Below are positions 19,637 to 30,349 of a stretch of 64,000 nt of DNA, one piece after another; within the stretch, counting starts at the first letter, position 1, and each line of letters opens with the position of its first letter. Both the position numbers and the translations under genes were made by a program. This DNA comes from Aphrocallistes beatrix (lineage: Eukaryota; Porifera; Hexactinellida; Sceptrulophora; Aphrocallistidae): positions 682,001 through 746,000 of the forward strand of contig OY725502.1 in the NCBI GenBank assembly GCA_963281255.1, written 5' to 3'. The notes under the pieces were generated by a model. That model did no database searches, had not been told where the DNA came from, and saw only the letters and a list, made by a program, of their open reading frames with translations.

Positions 19637-22505
19637 ATGGGGTGTAGCAACTCGAAAGGATTAGAATCAGGTACAGTCACGAAGACTATTCTGATAATCC
19701 CTCGAGATAGCACTCCAAACGGAGACGAGTTATTTACTAAAACAGCTGATCTTCCGTATTACTCTCGCTCCGTATCAGATCCTCGTACTGCCACAAATAC
19801 TCCTGATCTCTCTACTAAGCATTCCAAAGCACCACTCCGGTCTCCTGGAACGGCAACTCTGAATATGAGGAAGAAAGGACTGAGTGCCGAGAGGAATAAG
19901 TCCAGTTATTCCAGCGTGATCAGTGTAGAACCCCTGAGAACTCCTCTCAGTAGCGACGCTCGTAGGATTCCTCAGAGACAGGTAGGCTTATCTCTCTTTA
20001 TTTTTGTTAGTACTCCTTCTGTAGCTGTCACGGATTCTGTTTCAATCTTTCCTCCTTCAGAATCGTTTTAAAATCCATAATTCATCTTTAGTACTGAACT
20101 GTTTTGATAGAAAATACAATTATGTTTTGAAACAAATTTATTTTTTGATAATATTGCGATATTTTTGTAGTAGTTCCCTTCTTTCCTCTGTTTTATCAGA
20201 CACTCGACTCTATAGCTATCAGCAGGTAGCCACGCGACAACAGACAGTGGTTACGGAGAGGATAACAGGACAGGTGTCAGTGCCGAGTCCGCTCGTACGG
20301 GTACAGGGGGAGTGGAGAGTAGAGCAGGGTTCACTACAGACCACTCTCTCTCCAGCGCTGTAGACATGCCACTCGACTCAGAGAGACCTGCTACTCTTGG
20401 TGCTTATAGATTGTTACATTTCAGTACTTGTGTATGGGCGCTTACTAATAAGATGAATTGTGAAGTTTGGAGAGAGAGGGTCAGTCCCAATTCCGATATA
20501 TCGACGCTTATTTTCAGAATTTTGTTTCGATTGCTGGATTTTGAAATTACCCGAAATTTTAAATTGGATTTGTTCTAAAGATAAAGGGAATTGGAAGTAC
20601 AGTAGAACTCGAATAAGACGTGCCCCTCCGGGAAGCGGAAAAAAGTACGTACTAGCCGAGTTGATATTACATAGGAATCTATATATTAAATGAATTCTGG
20701 TTCAGAGAAATCAGTACGTACTAAGCCGAAGTACGTCTTATCCCGAGTACGTACTAACCGAGTTCTACTGTATCTATACTATAATTATAGTAAAGAAATT
20801 AAATTGTGGAATTGTTGAAAACACTATTCCCCCCTTTTCAAATCCTGGATCCTGCTTCCTATGGTTTTAACATGATTACATGGCATTGCACTGCAGACTG
20901 TGAACCACTGTGTTCTCTCTCATGCACACTAATCTGATCTGAAACTCCGTAAAACTACGCTACTTCACAATTGAGCTAGTTAACCAATCAATTTCCACTT
21001 TCTGCGTACTGAAATAGGACGAGACTCTCCAACTATAAAACGTTGGGAAGAGTGGATTTTGCATTATTAATTACGCTTCAATTTCTAGATTTGTTGATAG
21101 AAGGAATTTCCTGTCTTCCTCCTCTCAAGAGAACAACTACATTTTCAAAACTTACGAATCTCCCCGGCGCATTAGACAAAGTTCATCCCTTGTCTACAGA
21201 AAATATTCTAGAGAAAGCTCCCTTACCTCCCATCCACTCACAAACTAAACGGCCGAGAGTAAACTTGTTGAGAGAAGAGCCACATTCGCCTACGATGGAA
21301 TTAGAACAGGATTTGGATATCGTGTCACGTCCTAGCTCAAGAGGAGGCAAGTCTCCAAATAGAATTATACTTGCATAAATATTATAGTTTGTTTGACTTG
21401 AACATTGTAGGATTAGCGTTCGATATTATATTGGGTCTCCCTACATCGAAGAGGCAAGCTCTCACACCGATCGAGTTTAATTCTGAGAAGCTTCCCGCTA
21501 AGAGGGAAGCAAGGAAGAGGCACTCAACAGACAAACTGACTAAAGAGAGCATTGCTGCTAAGCTGGAAGCTGCGGATAAGAAGAAAAAGGTGAGTGCTTA
21601 GAATGACTGAAATTATGCATTAAAAAATTAATTAAATCTGAAATATTGATTTGTTTCATTTTAAAATATTTCAACAATATTTTCTTCAACGATTCATCCA
21701 TGTCATGGACGCAGGGTTGCATCTTTCCACCCCCTGAAAATATTTTGGACCTCCTTAGCCCCCCTCTGAGATCCCAGACTCCATCCAACCCTGCAGTAGC
21801 CACCACATCAGGGGAGGCTAGCACCCCCCCTGAAATTTTTTTTAGATCCCTTAACCCCTCCTGAAATCCAGGCCTGGATCCAACCCTGCATGGATGTACA
21901 TTTTTATGAGCTTCCGACGGCAGGGGCGGTCACAGGAATTTTCCAAACCGGCCGAGGCGGGGCCAAAGAAAAAAAAATCCGGGGCCTTCCTATGATTTTG
22001 GCTTAGGTGGTCGAATGAAATCCGGGGCTACAGAATCAAACTAGAGGCAAATTCCCCGGATGCCCCCCCCCTGGGACCGCCCCTGTCCGACGGCCATGCA
22101 TGTAGTACACTCCATAGTTCGTCTGGATTAGTCTAATATAAAATGTTATTGTTTCTTAGCAAAGAGAAGAAGAGATTGTTAAGAACTTGATTGAGAAGAG
22201 AGAGGTTGGAGAGAGAAAGATGAAAGAGCTAAATGAGCGAAACAAGGAAGAAATTCTAAATAAAGAGGCCAACCTAGATGAAAGGTAGAGCCGTTTTATA
22301 TAAAGTCATTACATATCATTGAAAGTGGAAGTAATATTTGATAATCTACTCTCGTGTGTGTAGAATGCGTACAACTTCAGTGAATAGAGACGTCCAAATA
22401 TCCGCTAAAGTCAGCAATGCCCAGAGAGTGAAAGAGAAAGTAGAAAATGCTCGACACGCTAGGAAACAAATTCCTCTAAAGCCAGAAGACAGGACTGCAA
22501 ATTAA
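19637..22505 (+). CDS. Stathmin-family microtubule regulator (multi-exon)
   Basis: Exon 1 is 19637-19981, starting MGCSNSK, a likely N-myristoylation/acylation site. A further exon ends at 21346 with a GC-AG type donor (5' edge about 21090, uncertain). Then 21411-21589 encodes LAFDIILGLPTSKR and the start of the helix (SIAAKLEAADKKKK); 22160-22284 encodes a charged helix (EKREVGERKMKELNERN); and 22364-22505 ends ARKQIPLKPEDRTAN. Phases match across the last four exons. The FDIILG segment followed by a long charged helix is the stathmin-like domain, which binds tubulin dimers. The lipidated N-terminus recalls membrane-bound stathmins such as SCG10, but with a different sequence. A possible extra exon near 20230-20280 could not be proven. 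The stop is 183 bp from the convergent syntaxin stop. Confidence 0.75.
20600..20770. mobile_element. pogo/Tc1-like MITE in stathmin intron
   Basis: Terminal inverted repeats CAGTAGAACTCG and CGAGTTCTACTG with TA on both sides. Internal TACGTACTARCCGAG-type words are repeated in both orientations. 171 bp, non-coding. Confidence 0.8.
21711..21889. mobile_element. MITE-like element with GCAGGGTTG ends
   Basis: Begins GCAGGGTTGC and ends GCAACCCTGC-type (CAACCCTGC), with two internal copies of a CCCTGAAAT...TTAGxCC segment. Flanks are only roughly similar (CATGGAC/ATGGATG), so a target duplication is not certain. Inside an intron of the stathmin-like gene. Confidence 0.55.
21921..22085. mobile_element. 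hAT-like MITE with 8-bp target duplication
   Basis: Terminal inverted repeats CAGGGGCGGTC and GACCGCCCCTG flank a 165-bp non-coding element. The 8 bp on each side (TCCGACGG, 21913-21920 and 22086-22093) are identical, the hallmark of hAT insertion. A related element lies at 31731-31877. Confidence 0.9.
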
Positions 22506-22688
22506 AATGAATTTAGAGCAACCAGACCACTTGAATGTATATATACAGTACATATCAGAGTATTCAGCTCATACATGTAATGACTGTCTAATATTATCAG
22601 AACCATGAGCTCTGTACATACTGGATATCATACACATATCGACATATCACTATAGCACATACATATAACTTTTACTAAAGGAAGGGAA

Positions 22689-24461
22689 TTATTTTTTGGA
22701 TAGTACAACTACTATTATTACTATAATGAGGATAATGGTGAGTAGAATGCAGCCTGTGATTGAAGAGATAATGCAGACTATCCAGCACATTTTCTTTCTC
22801 GCCGCACTCTAAGAATTCATAATATAATTACCTCAGTTAATACCCTACAAGTGCCATTTGAAATTAAGCAGTGACTCTACTCAAATCTTATTTTCAGACT
22901 CTCATTAACAGTGAATTCACGTGATGGCTTATCACAGTGAAATCATACTTGTTAAGTTTTAAATGTATAAAATCCTATTTTTAGTGCAGCCTCAAATTTT
23001 AAAAGGTTTCTCTTTAAACAGCAAGAATTGCCGTATACACTTTACCTGATATACTTTTGCCCTGCCTAGCTGTTGTCCCGCTATTCGAGTGTTCTCAGTC
23101 GCTCTTGAAACTCTGTCTTCCAGGACATCTAGAATTGGACAGTACATACTACATAGTATTCAGAATGTTACTGTATATTCTGGTGCCACTATAGTTTACC
23201 TACGACTTCTCCTTGATCTGCTATCAGATTGGCGATATCTGTCATTATGGTCCGCAAATCCTGTATATCTCTCTACACAGTATCAATATGATGTAATTTA
23301 TATTAATTTGTCATTACAACGAGTAGCAAGACTCACCTCTAGAGATTGAATAGCCTCGTGTCTCTCCTGCACCGCCTGAGCATCGTACTTCATCCTCCTA
23401 GGAACATAAACTCAAATCAAGCAATAGTTAATTGAACCTAGATTATCCGAAAATGCCAGGATTAATTAATCCTGGATCGACTTTGTTTTTCCAATTGAAA
23501 ATACCTCAATTCTCTTACTCTTACATTTGTTGGTGTACGTCTTGTCCGTCCCCATCAAAGGGATTGTGTCCCCCCGCGTTATTATCTTGTTCTTGTTGTA
23601 CCATTATTGACCTCTCCAATTTCCTTTTTACATCCTGTAAGGACAGCAACCACATAAAATACCACAACGCTATTACACTCATTCGTTCGATTGTGCCACT
23701 CACTTCCGCTGTATTCTCGAATTGTCCCAGAACAGCGTTGAACTCGTTCTTGAGTTGTAAAACTGTTCCACGCTCCCACTTCTAGAAATTAATAAAACGC
23801 GAGGTGTGAAAGGTTTGTCTTCTTTCGTTTGTTTCATAAGATACACTGCTACACCTCTTAACCGTGCAATTCTTATATCGTACTGGCCTACCTTTCTGTC
23901 CCCTGTCCCTCTGGTCATGCTTGTCATCGTAGTGAGGTGCGTTAGGATAATCTTCAAATTCTCTTTGATCTTCTTCTCCCGATCCTGTCTATACAGTTCA
24001 CAATTACATCACATAACTGATTTAACTTCTCAATCCGTCTGAAACTCCGACAAATGTTGATTTCATTTATTTTGTACGTATATCACTATTCTCAATAAAT
24101 TTGTGACACCTATACTCTCTCGGCTGAATACTTACATTGATTCTATGAGCTGGGCATTATCTTTCCTGGTCGCGAGATTCTTGGCTAACTTCCGCAGTAT
24201 CTGACCTATTCACTCAGGAACAATAACAGTCCTGAAGCAAATCTCAAATTGATGTTCTTACTCACAATCTATTTTGACCGCCGCAATGCTGTTTCTCGTT
24301 ATCTCTTCCAGATGTTGAAAATTCAGAGAATCTTCTACAAAATGCGTTTATTAAAATCGTACTGACATTGGACAACTATTCACTCCTGATTATTTACCTC
24401 CTGAATTAAGGAATCCCCCCTGATCATCGAGGGCCCCATACTTATACCTCTGAGCTGACAT
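22689..24461 (-). CDS. Syntaxin (Qa-SNARE, endosomal type)
   Basis: Ten exons on the minus strand join in phase into 274 codons: 24461-24398, 24334-24266, 24205-24136, 23988-23892, 23781-23704, 23634-23525, 23397-23337, 23272-23200, 23128-23046, 22808-22689. The protein has an N-terminal three-helix (Habc-like) region, a linker with NPFDG typical of the syntaxin 7/12 group, and a SNARE helix (ERHEAIQSLE ... IADQGEVVD). The zero-layer glutamine is about Q203. An RKK motif precedes a C-terminal membrane anchor (about 242-272). The length equals that of family members. It would drive membrane fusion on endosomes; the subgroup is inferred. Its start is head-to-head with PUS10, 542 bp apart. Confidence 0.88.
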
Positions 24462-25003
24462 CCCTGTTCGCAATGCACAAATATAACATTCTAGTTTGTA
24501 TGATTGAAAAGTCCGTTATAAGCATACGAGCTTTGTTGTTGAAAGCTGATCAGTCACTAAAATTATCCAAACTGATCATCTGGCTTTATCTAATGCACTC
24601 GTGAAGATTTTATTCGTATTGTCTGGTATCACGTTACTTTCCAGTAATATTTTAGTCAAGTAGAAAATCATGCTGTTATTATGGATGGGCATAAGTTTGT
24701 CTCATTCTTCAAAAAGAATTTCGAATTGTTATTCCCTGGTTGTGTTAACTTCAGCTGAACACAAGCAATACTGTCAGATGCTTCAATGTTTACTGAGAAT
24801 AATTTGTTCACATTCCGCAGACTGTATAGGTATCCCGGGCCGTGAGAATATAATTGATCCTATTTTCATGTGTTTAGATTTCGCTGAACTACGTAGTTCA
24901 TAACTTTCTCATTTCTAAATACATACTCTACGTTTCTGCTAGTAGTTAACAGACAAACGTTCAATCCCTCAGTCTTCCAAGGTATCAGTTTGAGTTTTGA
25001 TCA
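24462..25003. promoter_or_regulatory. Shared divergent promoter region, syntaxin / PUS10
   Basis: The 542 bp between two divergent start codons contain no other gene and must hold both 5' ends. No specific motif is assigned. Confidence 0.45.
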
Positions 25004-26413
25004 ATGGCGGAAAAAATTGACACTATATTCAACTCAATCTGTGTTCACTGCAAAACTCGGCTTAACATCGTTAGCTCTCCTCCTGATTTGGTAGATAATG
25101 AAATTGTGTCGTCTCAAATTAAGCGACAGAAATTAGAGATCGAAGAAGAACCAGATTCTCAGATATGCACAATCTGTCTCGACATTTTAAATCCTAAATT
25201 CGTGCAGAGCATCGCCACTTCTATCATAGAAACCTTCTCAAAGGAAAACTACGACACGACTAGCTTCTGCATATCCACCATAATCCCGTTTTCAATCTGG
25301 ATCCGAGAGTATCTGACTAGTTTATTCACTGGCAATACCTTCTTGTTCGAAGATAGAAAAACTGCGTTGAAACGACAGCTCAAGAAGACGTACGCCCGTG
25401 CGATTCTAGAATGTTCCAATCTCAGATACGACGTGAACAGCAGTCTCGAGATCATAGTTGAGATCACCCATGCTGAAGCCGATAAGCAAGTTTCTTACTT
25501 AGCAAGTTTGCTGTTCCCTCTGGACGAGCAGAGGAGGAGAAAGAGATGTCGGTCTTCTGGGGTAACATTCGCGACTGTTGAACGCATCCTTTCGTACAAT
25601 GAGCTTTCTAAATTCCGCGAGTTAAATGCATTTCCATTAACCCAAGTGGATACATACTGCGAATTGAATAAGGTGAGCTTCGAAAACGCACCTCTTTATG
25701 TCGCAGGTCGATATAACAAGTATTCGCGGATTGTGTCCCAAACACCCTGGTCCCTGGATGGAGAGAAGGTTAAGTTTGATTCGGTTGAAAAAATAATCTC
25801 TCTCCCAGTAATGCGAATGTTCTCACCTTCTGTGGTGAAATTCACAGCCGCGGGCAGAGAAGACATCGACGTGAAGATGTTAGGGACGGGACGCCCCTTC
25901 TTACTGGAGCTCGGAAACCCCAGGAAGAGCTCCAACATAATGGACAAATGCAGACAGATAGAAAGTGAGCTGAAGACGAATGAGCGTGTGAATGTGTCCT
26001 TAATGACCGCAGCTGCCAAGAGCCATACAGCTCTAATCAAGCAGGGAGAAGCCAGGAACAAAACCTACAGAGCTCTGCTGTTCTCCAAGATAGAATTCAC
26101 ACAGGAACATGTGCAGATTCTAGTTAACACCAAAGACCTGAAACTTGAACAGAAAACCCCGATCCGAGTGCTACACAGGCGAGCTCCCGCTACTCGAGAC
26201 AAAGCGGTGTACTCCATGACTGTGGAGCGAAGAGACGCCTGGCACCTAGATCTTTACCTCACAACTCAGTCCGGCACTTACATCAAGGAGTTCGTACACG
26301 GAGACCTGGGCAGGACGCAGCCTAGCCTCAGAACAATCCTCGCACTGCCTGACTTGGACATCGTGGAGTTAGACGTACTGAATGTTGCTCTAGACTGGCC
26401 TGTCAATGTATGA
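25004..26413 (+). CDS. PUS10: tRNA pseudouridine synthase PUS10
   Basis: Intronless ORF of 469 residues. Two N-terminal CxxC pairs (C13/C16 and C55/C58) form the zinc module of PUS10. The central part fits its THUMP-like accessory domain. The catalytic region has GREDIDVKMLGTGRPF, with D287 in the R-x-D position used by pseudouridine synthases. The C-terminus holds GTYIKEFVHGDLGRTQPSL, diagnostic for PUS10. The enzyme makes pseudouridine 54/55 in the tRNA TPsiC arm; in animals it also has a reported role in microRNA processing (family knowledge). Length is a little below the usual 500-530 residues. Convergent with the MGAT5-like gene, 279 bp apart. Confidence 0.95.
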   Translation: MAEKIDTIFNSICVHCKTRLNIVSSPPDLVDNEIVSSQIKRQKLEIEEEPDSQICTICLDILNPKFVQSIATSIIETFSKENYDTTSFCISTIIPFSIWIREYLTSLFTGNTFLFEDRKTALKRQLKKTYARAILECSNLRYDVNSSLEIIVEITHAEADKQVSYLASLLFPLDEQRRRKRCRSSGVTFATVERILSYNELSKFRELNAFPLTQVDTYCELNKVSFENAPLYVAGRYNKYSRIVSQTPWSLDGEKVKFDSVEKIISLPVMRMFSPSVVKFTAAGREDIDVKMLGTGRPFLLELGNPRKSSNIMDKCRQIESELKTNERVNVSLMTAAAKSHTALIKQGEARNKTYRALLFSKIEFTQEHVQILVNTKDLKLEQKTPIRVLHRRAPATRDKAVYSMTVERRDAWHLDLYLTTQSGTYIKEFVHGDLGRTQPSLRTILALPDLDIVELDVLNVALDWPVNV

Positions 26414-26692
26414 TGCTCCCACTGCAAATCTCTATTTATTTTATAACCAAGTTTGTTTAGGAAAATATAATTAAATTGACAATGCAAATTCGTTGCCTAG
26501 GAATTTTACTGCGTCATTTCCGGTTTAAGCTATTTTCAGAGGGAAGCCATACAAGTTTGGGGTAGTAACTATACGTGGAAAAATCCCAGATGCAAATTAG
26601 GGTTTTAATTAATTGATCTGTGCATAATATCTTGATTGTGCATAACAGCTGAATTTGCAAGACTAAAATGATGAACTTTATCTTCTAATAGT

Positions 26693-28906
26693 TTAATGAG
26701 TTGCGAGTTTGCTGAGTCCATTCTGTCCTTTCATGTTGTCAGCGCAAGGACATATCCTGGTGGTAGATGGGTGATTCCCCGCGCATGAGAATAGCATCGG
26801 CTCTGGGTTTGTAACACACATTCCTGGTTTGTTTTCTGTTGTCATGTACTGTGCTGGTGCGTAGTCTATGAAATCTGGAGCGTGGGAGGCTGGTCCCATT
26901 GTGAAGGAACAGTTCAAGTGCTCTTCTATGCGCTCCAAACTGTTGACGAGAGGAAATAAGTTTCTCTCACACATCTCTTCGTATCTCCAACATGTCTCTT
27001 TACAAGACTCTCCTAGGAACGATACCCTACTGCGCAGGAGTTGGCGTGATGGCTGGTTTTTCACTTCTCCATCTTCATACACCTCCACTCCACAGAGGAT
27101 GAAGTGGTCCGATCTTTGCTCGATCGGTTCTATCTGAACATACCTCGCAGGCAGGCTGATCTGGTCCCAGACATAGGACAACCTCCCGTCCGTGAACTTC
27201 TTGCTAGCGTACAGTCTGCGTGTGAAGTCAAGCAGAGACACTTTAAAGGGATTAAACACCTCCCATGCGATGGCAGTCTTCCAGTCGGCACAGAGCGTAA
27301 CGCGAATCTTTTTAATCCACACCTCTGTATCCAAGTCCACCTCGATCCAAGGTCTGGTGCCTGGTTGGCTCTTAAAGCAGTAAGCGTTCTCCTTCACTCC
27401 GTTCGTTATATACCCAGCGTTGAAGCCCTTGTAGTGAGGAGACGAATTGACTTGTTTCCCTCTAGCAGTGTCCCTCCCGTCACAAGGGTCTAGTCTCGAC
27501 ACGAGGATAGCTAGTCGCTCTAGGAACCCGATGGACGTGAACTCGTACGGGATGAACGGAGGCAGAGGCTTGGATTTGAGTATTTTGATCAGGGTACTGC
27601 GGAACAGGTCTGAATCTGTTGTGTCGATGGTGTAGACGTAAGGTTCTCCGACGTAGCGTTCTAGATAGGTATGCTGCGAGCTGATTGAGCGACTCGTTGG
27701 CTTGCCAGAGAAGAACTTATCGTTTTCTCGATTTTTAGGAATTTCAAATTTGTGTTGAAGAAAAACCGTACCTTCAGCCAAAGCTTCGAAAGGCGCTGGG
27801 CCATCATACGGATAGCCGAGTCCTATAAACACCTTTGATTTTCTAAGTAATGCTGTGAGTTCGCTCGATTTGAGGAATCCATGATTGATGATGTTATCTG
27901 GTAGGTGGGGATGAGCATCTCGAAATGTGGAGTGCACTTCGAAGAATTCAGAAGCCATCTGTAAGAGAGGTATGTTGTGCTTCTGACTGTAGAGCGACTG
28001 AGCAAGCTTCCCATACACTAGTGCCATGTTTTTTCCAGTTACTGGCGGAGTGTCTTCCGTGTTGGTTTGCGGTATGATGAATCCTAGGAAACTGTTATCC
28101 GGTGTGTCCGGATAGAAAGTCCAAAACTGTTTTGTATCCTCCAAATTCCACTTAGCGTACTTCTCCATAATGTTGAAGTCTGCGGTACGGAAGTTGAACC
28201 GAGGCTCCGTCCCGTATACATCCAACACTCTCAAGTTGCATTTGTATCTCAATAACATCTCTTCGCTGTCTAGTGCATTCAGTCCGATGTAATCTGTGTA
28301 TACCAGATCGAATGGATTCGTTGTATTTCTGAGTTTAGACAGGTCAGCCCGCTGCGTCACAATTTTAACTCGATGGCCGAGAATGTAGAGGCCTGCTATC
28401 AAATCGCTCCACTGAATCAACTCGCCTAGGTAGCCTCCTCGAAATGCGTTCTCTGCGAAATCGTACGCACTGAATTCACTGAGTAGTCCTGGAAAGACGA
28501 GAATACTCTTGCGGTTATTCCTATCGAAGTAGGGAGTGTTCTTAATCATGCTGAAGGCCCTATCCCACTCTTCTGTTAGTCTCGATATCCTCTGTCTGAT
28601 CCACAGCAGCCTCCTACCCTGAGAGAGGAACATGTCTGAGTTCAGGAATATCCCTAGGTCTGGCATTTTGGTTGCCTTGAAAAATCTGTTCGGGACGTTC
28701 AACCAACTCAACTCCTGCTCCTTTGATTCCGACCAATCCGTATCTCGGACATCTCGTCTGTAGCCTATGCACGTCCCGATGAATAAGTGACAACAAACGA
28801 GTGACCATATGCATATACAGCTGATGAGTAACGTTTTAGATGAAATGAGTTTGTGTCTGTAGCAAATGGAATGGTAAGCACGATGAACGAACCTCCTAGA
28901 ACACAT
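26693..28906 (-). CDS. MGAT5: MGAT5-like GlcNAc transferase with inserted F5/8C-like domain
   Basis: Intronless ORF of 737 residues from the ATG at 28906; upstream in-frame codons reach only a TTG. It is a type II Golgi-type protein with a membrane anchor near 25-48. The catalytic part matches beta-1,6-N-acetylglucosaminyltransferase V (GT18), including GLGYPYDGPAPFEALAEG, then HKFEIPKN, GKPTSR and SSQHTYLERYVGEPYVYTID. Between this and the usual cysteine-rich C-terminus (SCKETCWRYEEMC...) lies about 125 residues (487-613) with GYITNG, WIEVDLDTEVWIKKIRV and RYVQIEP, resembling a discoidin (F5/8 type C) fold. The enzyme would branch N-glycans. The extra domain may bind glycans or the acceptor; this is inference. 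Confidence 0.85.
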   Translation of the reverse strand: MCSRRFVHRAYHSICYRHKLISSKTLLISCICIWSLVCCHLFIGTCIGYRRDVRDTDWSESKEQELSWLNVPNRFFKATKMPDLGIFLNSDMFLSQGRRLLWIRQRISRLTEEWDRAFSMIKNTPYFDRNNRKSILVFPGLLSEFSAYDFAENAFRGGYLGELIQWSDLIAGLYILGHRVKIVTQRADLSKLRNTTNPFDLVYTDYIGLNALDSEEMLLRYKCNLRVLDVYGTEPRFNFRTADFNIMEKYAKWNLEDTKQFWTFYPDTPDNSFLGFIIPQTNTEDTPPVTGKNMALVYGKLAQSLYSQKHNIPLLQMASEFFEVHSTFRDAHPHLPDNIINHGFLKSSELTALLRKSKVFIGLGYPYDGPAPFEALAEGTVFLQHKFEIPKNRENDKFFSGKPTSRSISSQHTYLERYVGEPYVYTIDTTDSDLFRSTLIKILKSKPLPPFIPYEFTSIGFLERLAILVSRLDPCDGRDTARGKQVNSSPHYKGFNAGYITNGVKENAYCFKSQPGTRPWIEVDLDTEVWIKKIRVTLCADWKTAIAWEVFNPFKVSLLDFTRRLYASKKFTDGRLSYVWDQISLPARYVQIEPIEQRSDHFILCGVEVYEDGEVKNQPSRQLLRSRVSFLGESCKETCWRYEEMCERNLFPLVNSLERIEEHLNCSFTMGPASHAPDFIDYAPAQYMTTENKPGMCVTNPEPMLFSCAGNHPSTTRICPCADNMKGQNGLSKLATH

Positions 28907-29983
28907 TCTAATACCATTGAGTTTATGAATTAGTTCGAAAGTCTTGTCACTTATACTAATTAACAAGTATTGAAAGCCTTACAATGATAAATCATCTCTT
29001 CATCTTATTTCCTTTCTTTTTCATTGAAACAAGGAACAATACCGAGTTCGACCGCAATTACAATTACAACACAAAGCACAGCAACGAACTTTCGGAATGT
29101 GAATACTGATAGTCCATAAGCATCTCACACAACATTCATGTCAACTGTCCATTTTAAAATAATTTGTTGTAATGATCAGAATGCATACTTGCCAACTGTC
29201 CCGTTTTTGGCTGGACGTCCCGATTTTTTCACTCTTCTATCGAGCTAATTTTCTCGAGTGTCCCGCTTTTACATGAAATTTCCCTATTATGTCCCGCTTT
29301 TTTTGAATATATGTATAATACTTTTATATTGCGTCCCGCCATGTCCCGCGAATTTCAACGCTGCGTCCCGCTTTTATCATGGCACAGGTTGGCATGTATG
29401 AGAATGTCAGATCTGCCTAGTCGGAAAATATCGAAGTCAGCCATTTAATCATTTTGTCCCGATTAAGCAGATTATCCTATTAATCAAAATATTTGAAATT
29501 AGCTTTTTGGTGATATACCAATTGAACAGAGCTAACTGTAGGAGTTAGCTGAGGTGTACGAGACTTGCTAACAATATGGCATCAGCTGTAAATTTCCCAA
29601 TATTTTGCAAAAAAAAATGTGTCAACAAACCAATGTGTCAACAAACCAATAGCGGAGTAAACAAATAATAAATAAAAGGGCTGGTAAAAAGTTGGAGCAA
29701 AGATCAGAAAAAGCTCAAATTTTTTGTTACTTAAACGAAGACAGTTCATACTTGATTCTACTGCTCAGAGCTTGGAAGATAGCATTTATGTTTCCTCTTT
29801 TACACTCTACTGCAATTAGTTAATTCTACAGTCATTGTCTCACGAAGTGTAGATTCATAACAACTGAATAGTCCTCACTAACTTCCATCATTACTTTGTA
29901 ATGCTACTTGAATGGAACGAATTGAATAAAAGAAGCGAATGGGAACAATTTTAATTCTACTAAATTATTGAAATCAACAATCA
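28907..29983. other. Divergent spacer, MGAT5-like / dynein roadblock
   Basis: No gene is seen. It holds the 217-bp MITE at 29184-29400 and the promoters of the two divergent genes. A short direct repeat (TGTGTCAACAAACCAAT) occurs twice near 29619-29650. Confidence 0.5.
29184..29400. mobile_element. TGTCCCG-family MITE, copy 1
   Basis: Ends CATACTTGCCAACTG and GGTTGGCATGTATG are inverted repeats. The interior carries many TGTCCCGC words. The 6 bp AGAATG are directly repeated on both sides (29178-29183, 29401-29406). Sister copies are at 39983-40197 and, partial and inverted, near 46336-46480. Confidence 0.8.
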
Positions 29984-30349
29984 ATGGCGAGTCCTGGCAC
30001 TGCTCAGACGGCTCAAGCTAGTGGGAACACCCGTGCAAGTGAGATTTGGGATCGAATCCAGGCCATTCCTGGCGTTATTGGCCTTTTCCTAGTAGACCAG
30101 GAGAATATCTTGATAAAGTCGACCCTGGACAACTCGACAACAGCTCAGTACTCCACTCCTTTGAAGCCCCTCGTAGACCTCGCCATTAGGACGGTGAGGG
30201 ACTTGAATCCATTAGACAGGATGCAGACACTCCGGATTGCGACGCTCAACTACGAGATCATGATATTCCCTGAGAAAGTGTACTTCATTATTGCGATCCA
30301 ACAGAACAAGAATGCAAAGTATATCAAACCTCCTGAAGAGTTATTATAG
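29984..30349 (+). CDS. DYNLRB: Dynein light chain roadblock
   Basis: Intronless ORF of 121 residues. From about residue 19 it matches the roadblock/LC7 fold in full: the helix with IQAIPGVIGLFLVD, the strand around IKSTLDN, the helix DLAIRTVRDLNPLD, and LRIATLNYEIMIFPEKVYFIIAIQ. It is about 25 residues longer than the usual 96 because of a Ser/Thr/Ala-rich N-terminal extension. It is a light chain of the cytoplasmic dynein motor (and possibly of ciliary dyneins), linking cargo to the intermediate chains. Confidence 0.93.
   Translation: MASPGTAQTAQASGNTRASEIWDRIQAIPGVIGLFLVDQENILIKSTLDNSTTAQYSTPLKPLVDLAIRTVRDLNPLDRMQTLRIATLNYEIMIFPEKVYFIIAIQQNKNAKYIKPPEELL

Noticed and set aside
20201-20395. 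Possible extra stathmin exon (open frame with VATRQQTVVTERITGQ)
   Set aside because: A phase-compatible acceptor and donor exist near 20224-20275, but there is no family similarity to confirm it.
28907-28966. 20-codon upstream extension of the MGAT5-like protein
   Set aside because: It begins at TTG; the ATG at 28906 already gives the normal cytoplasmic tail and membrane anchor.
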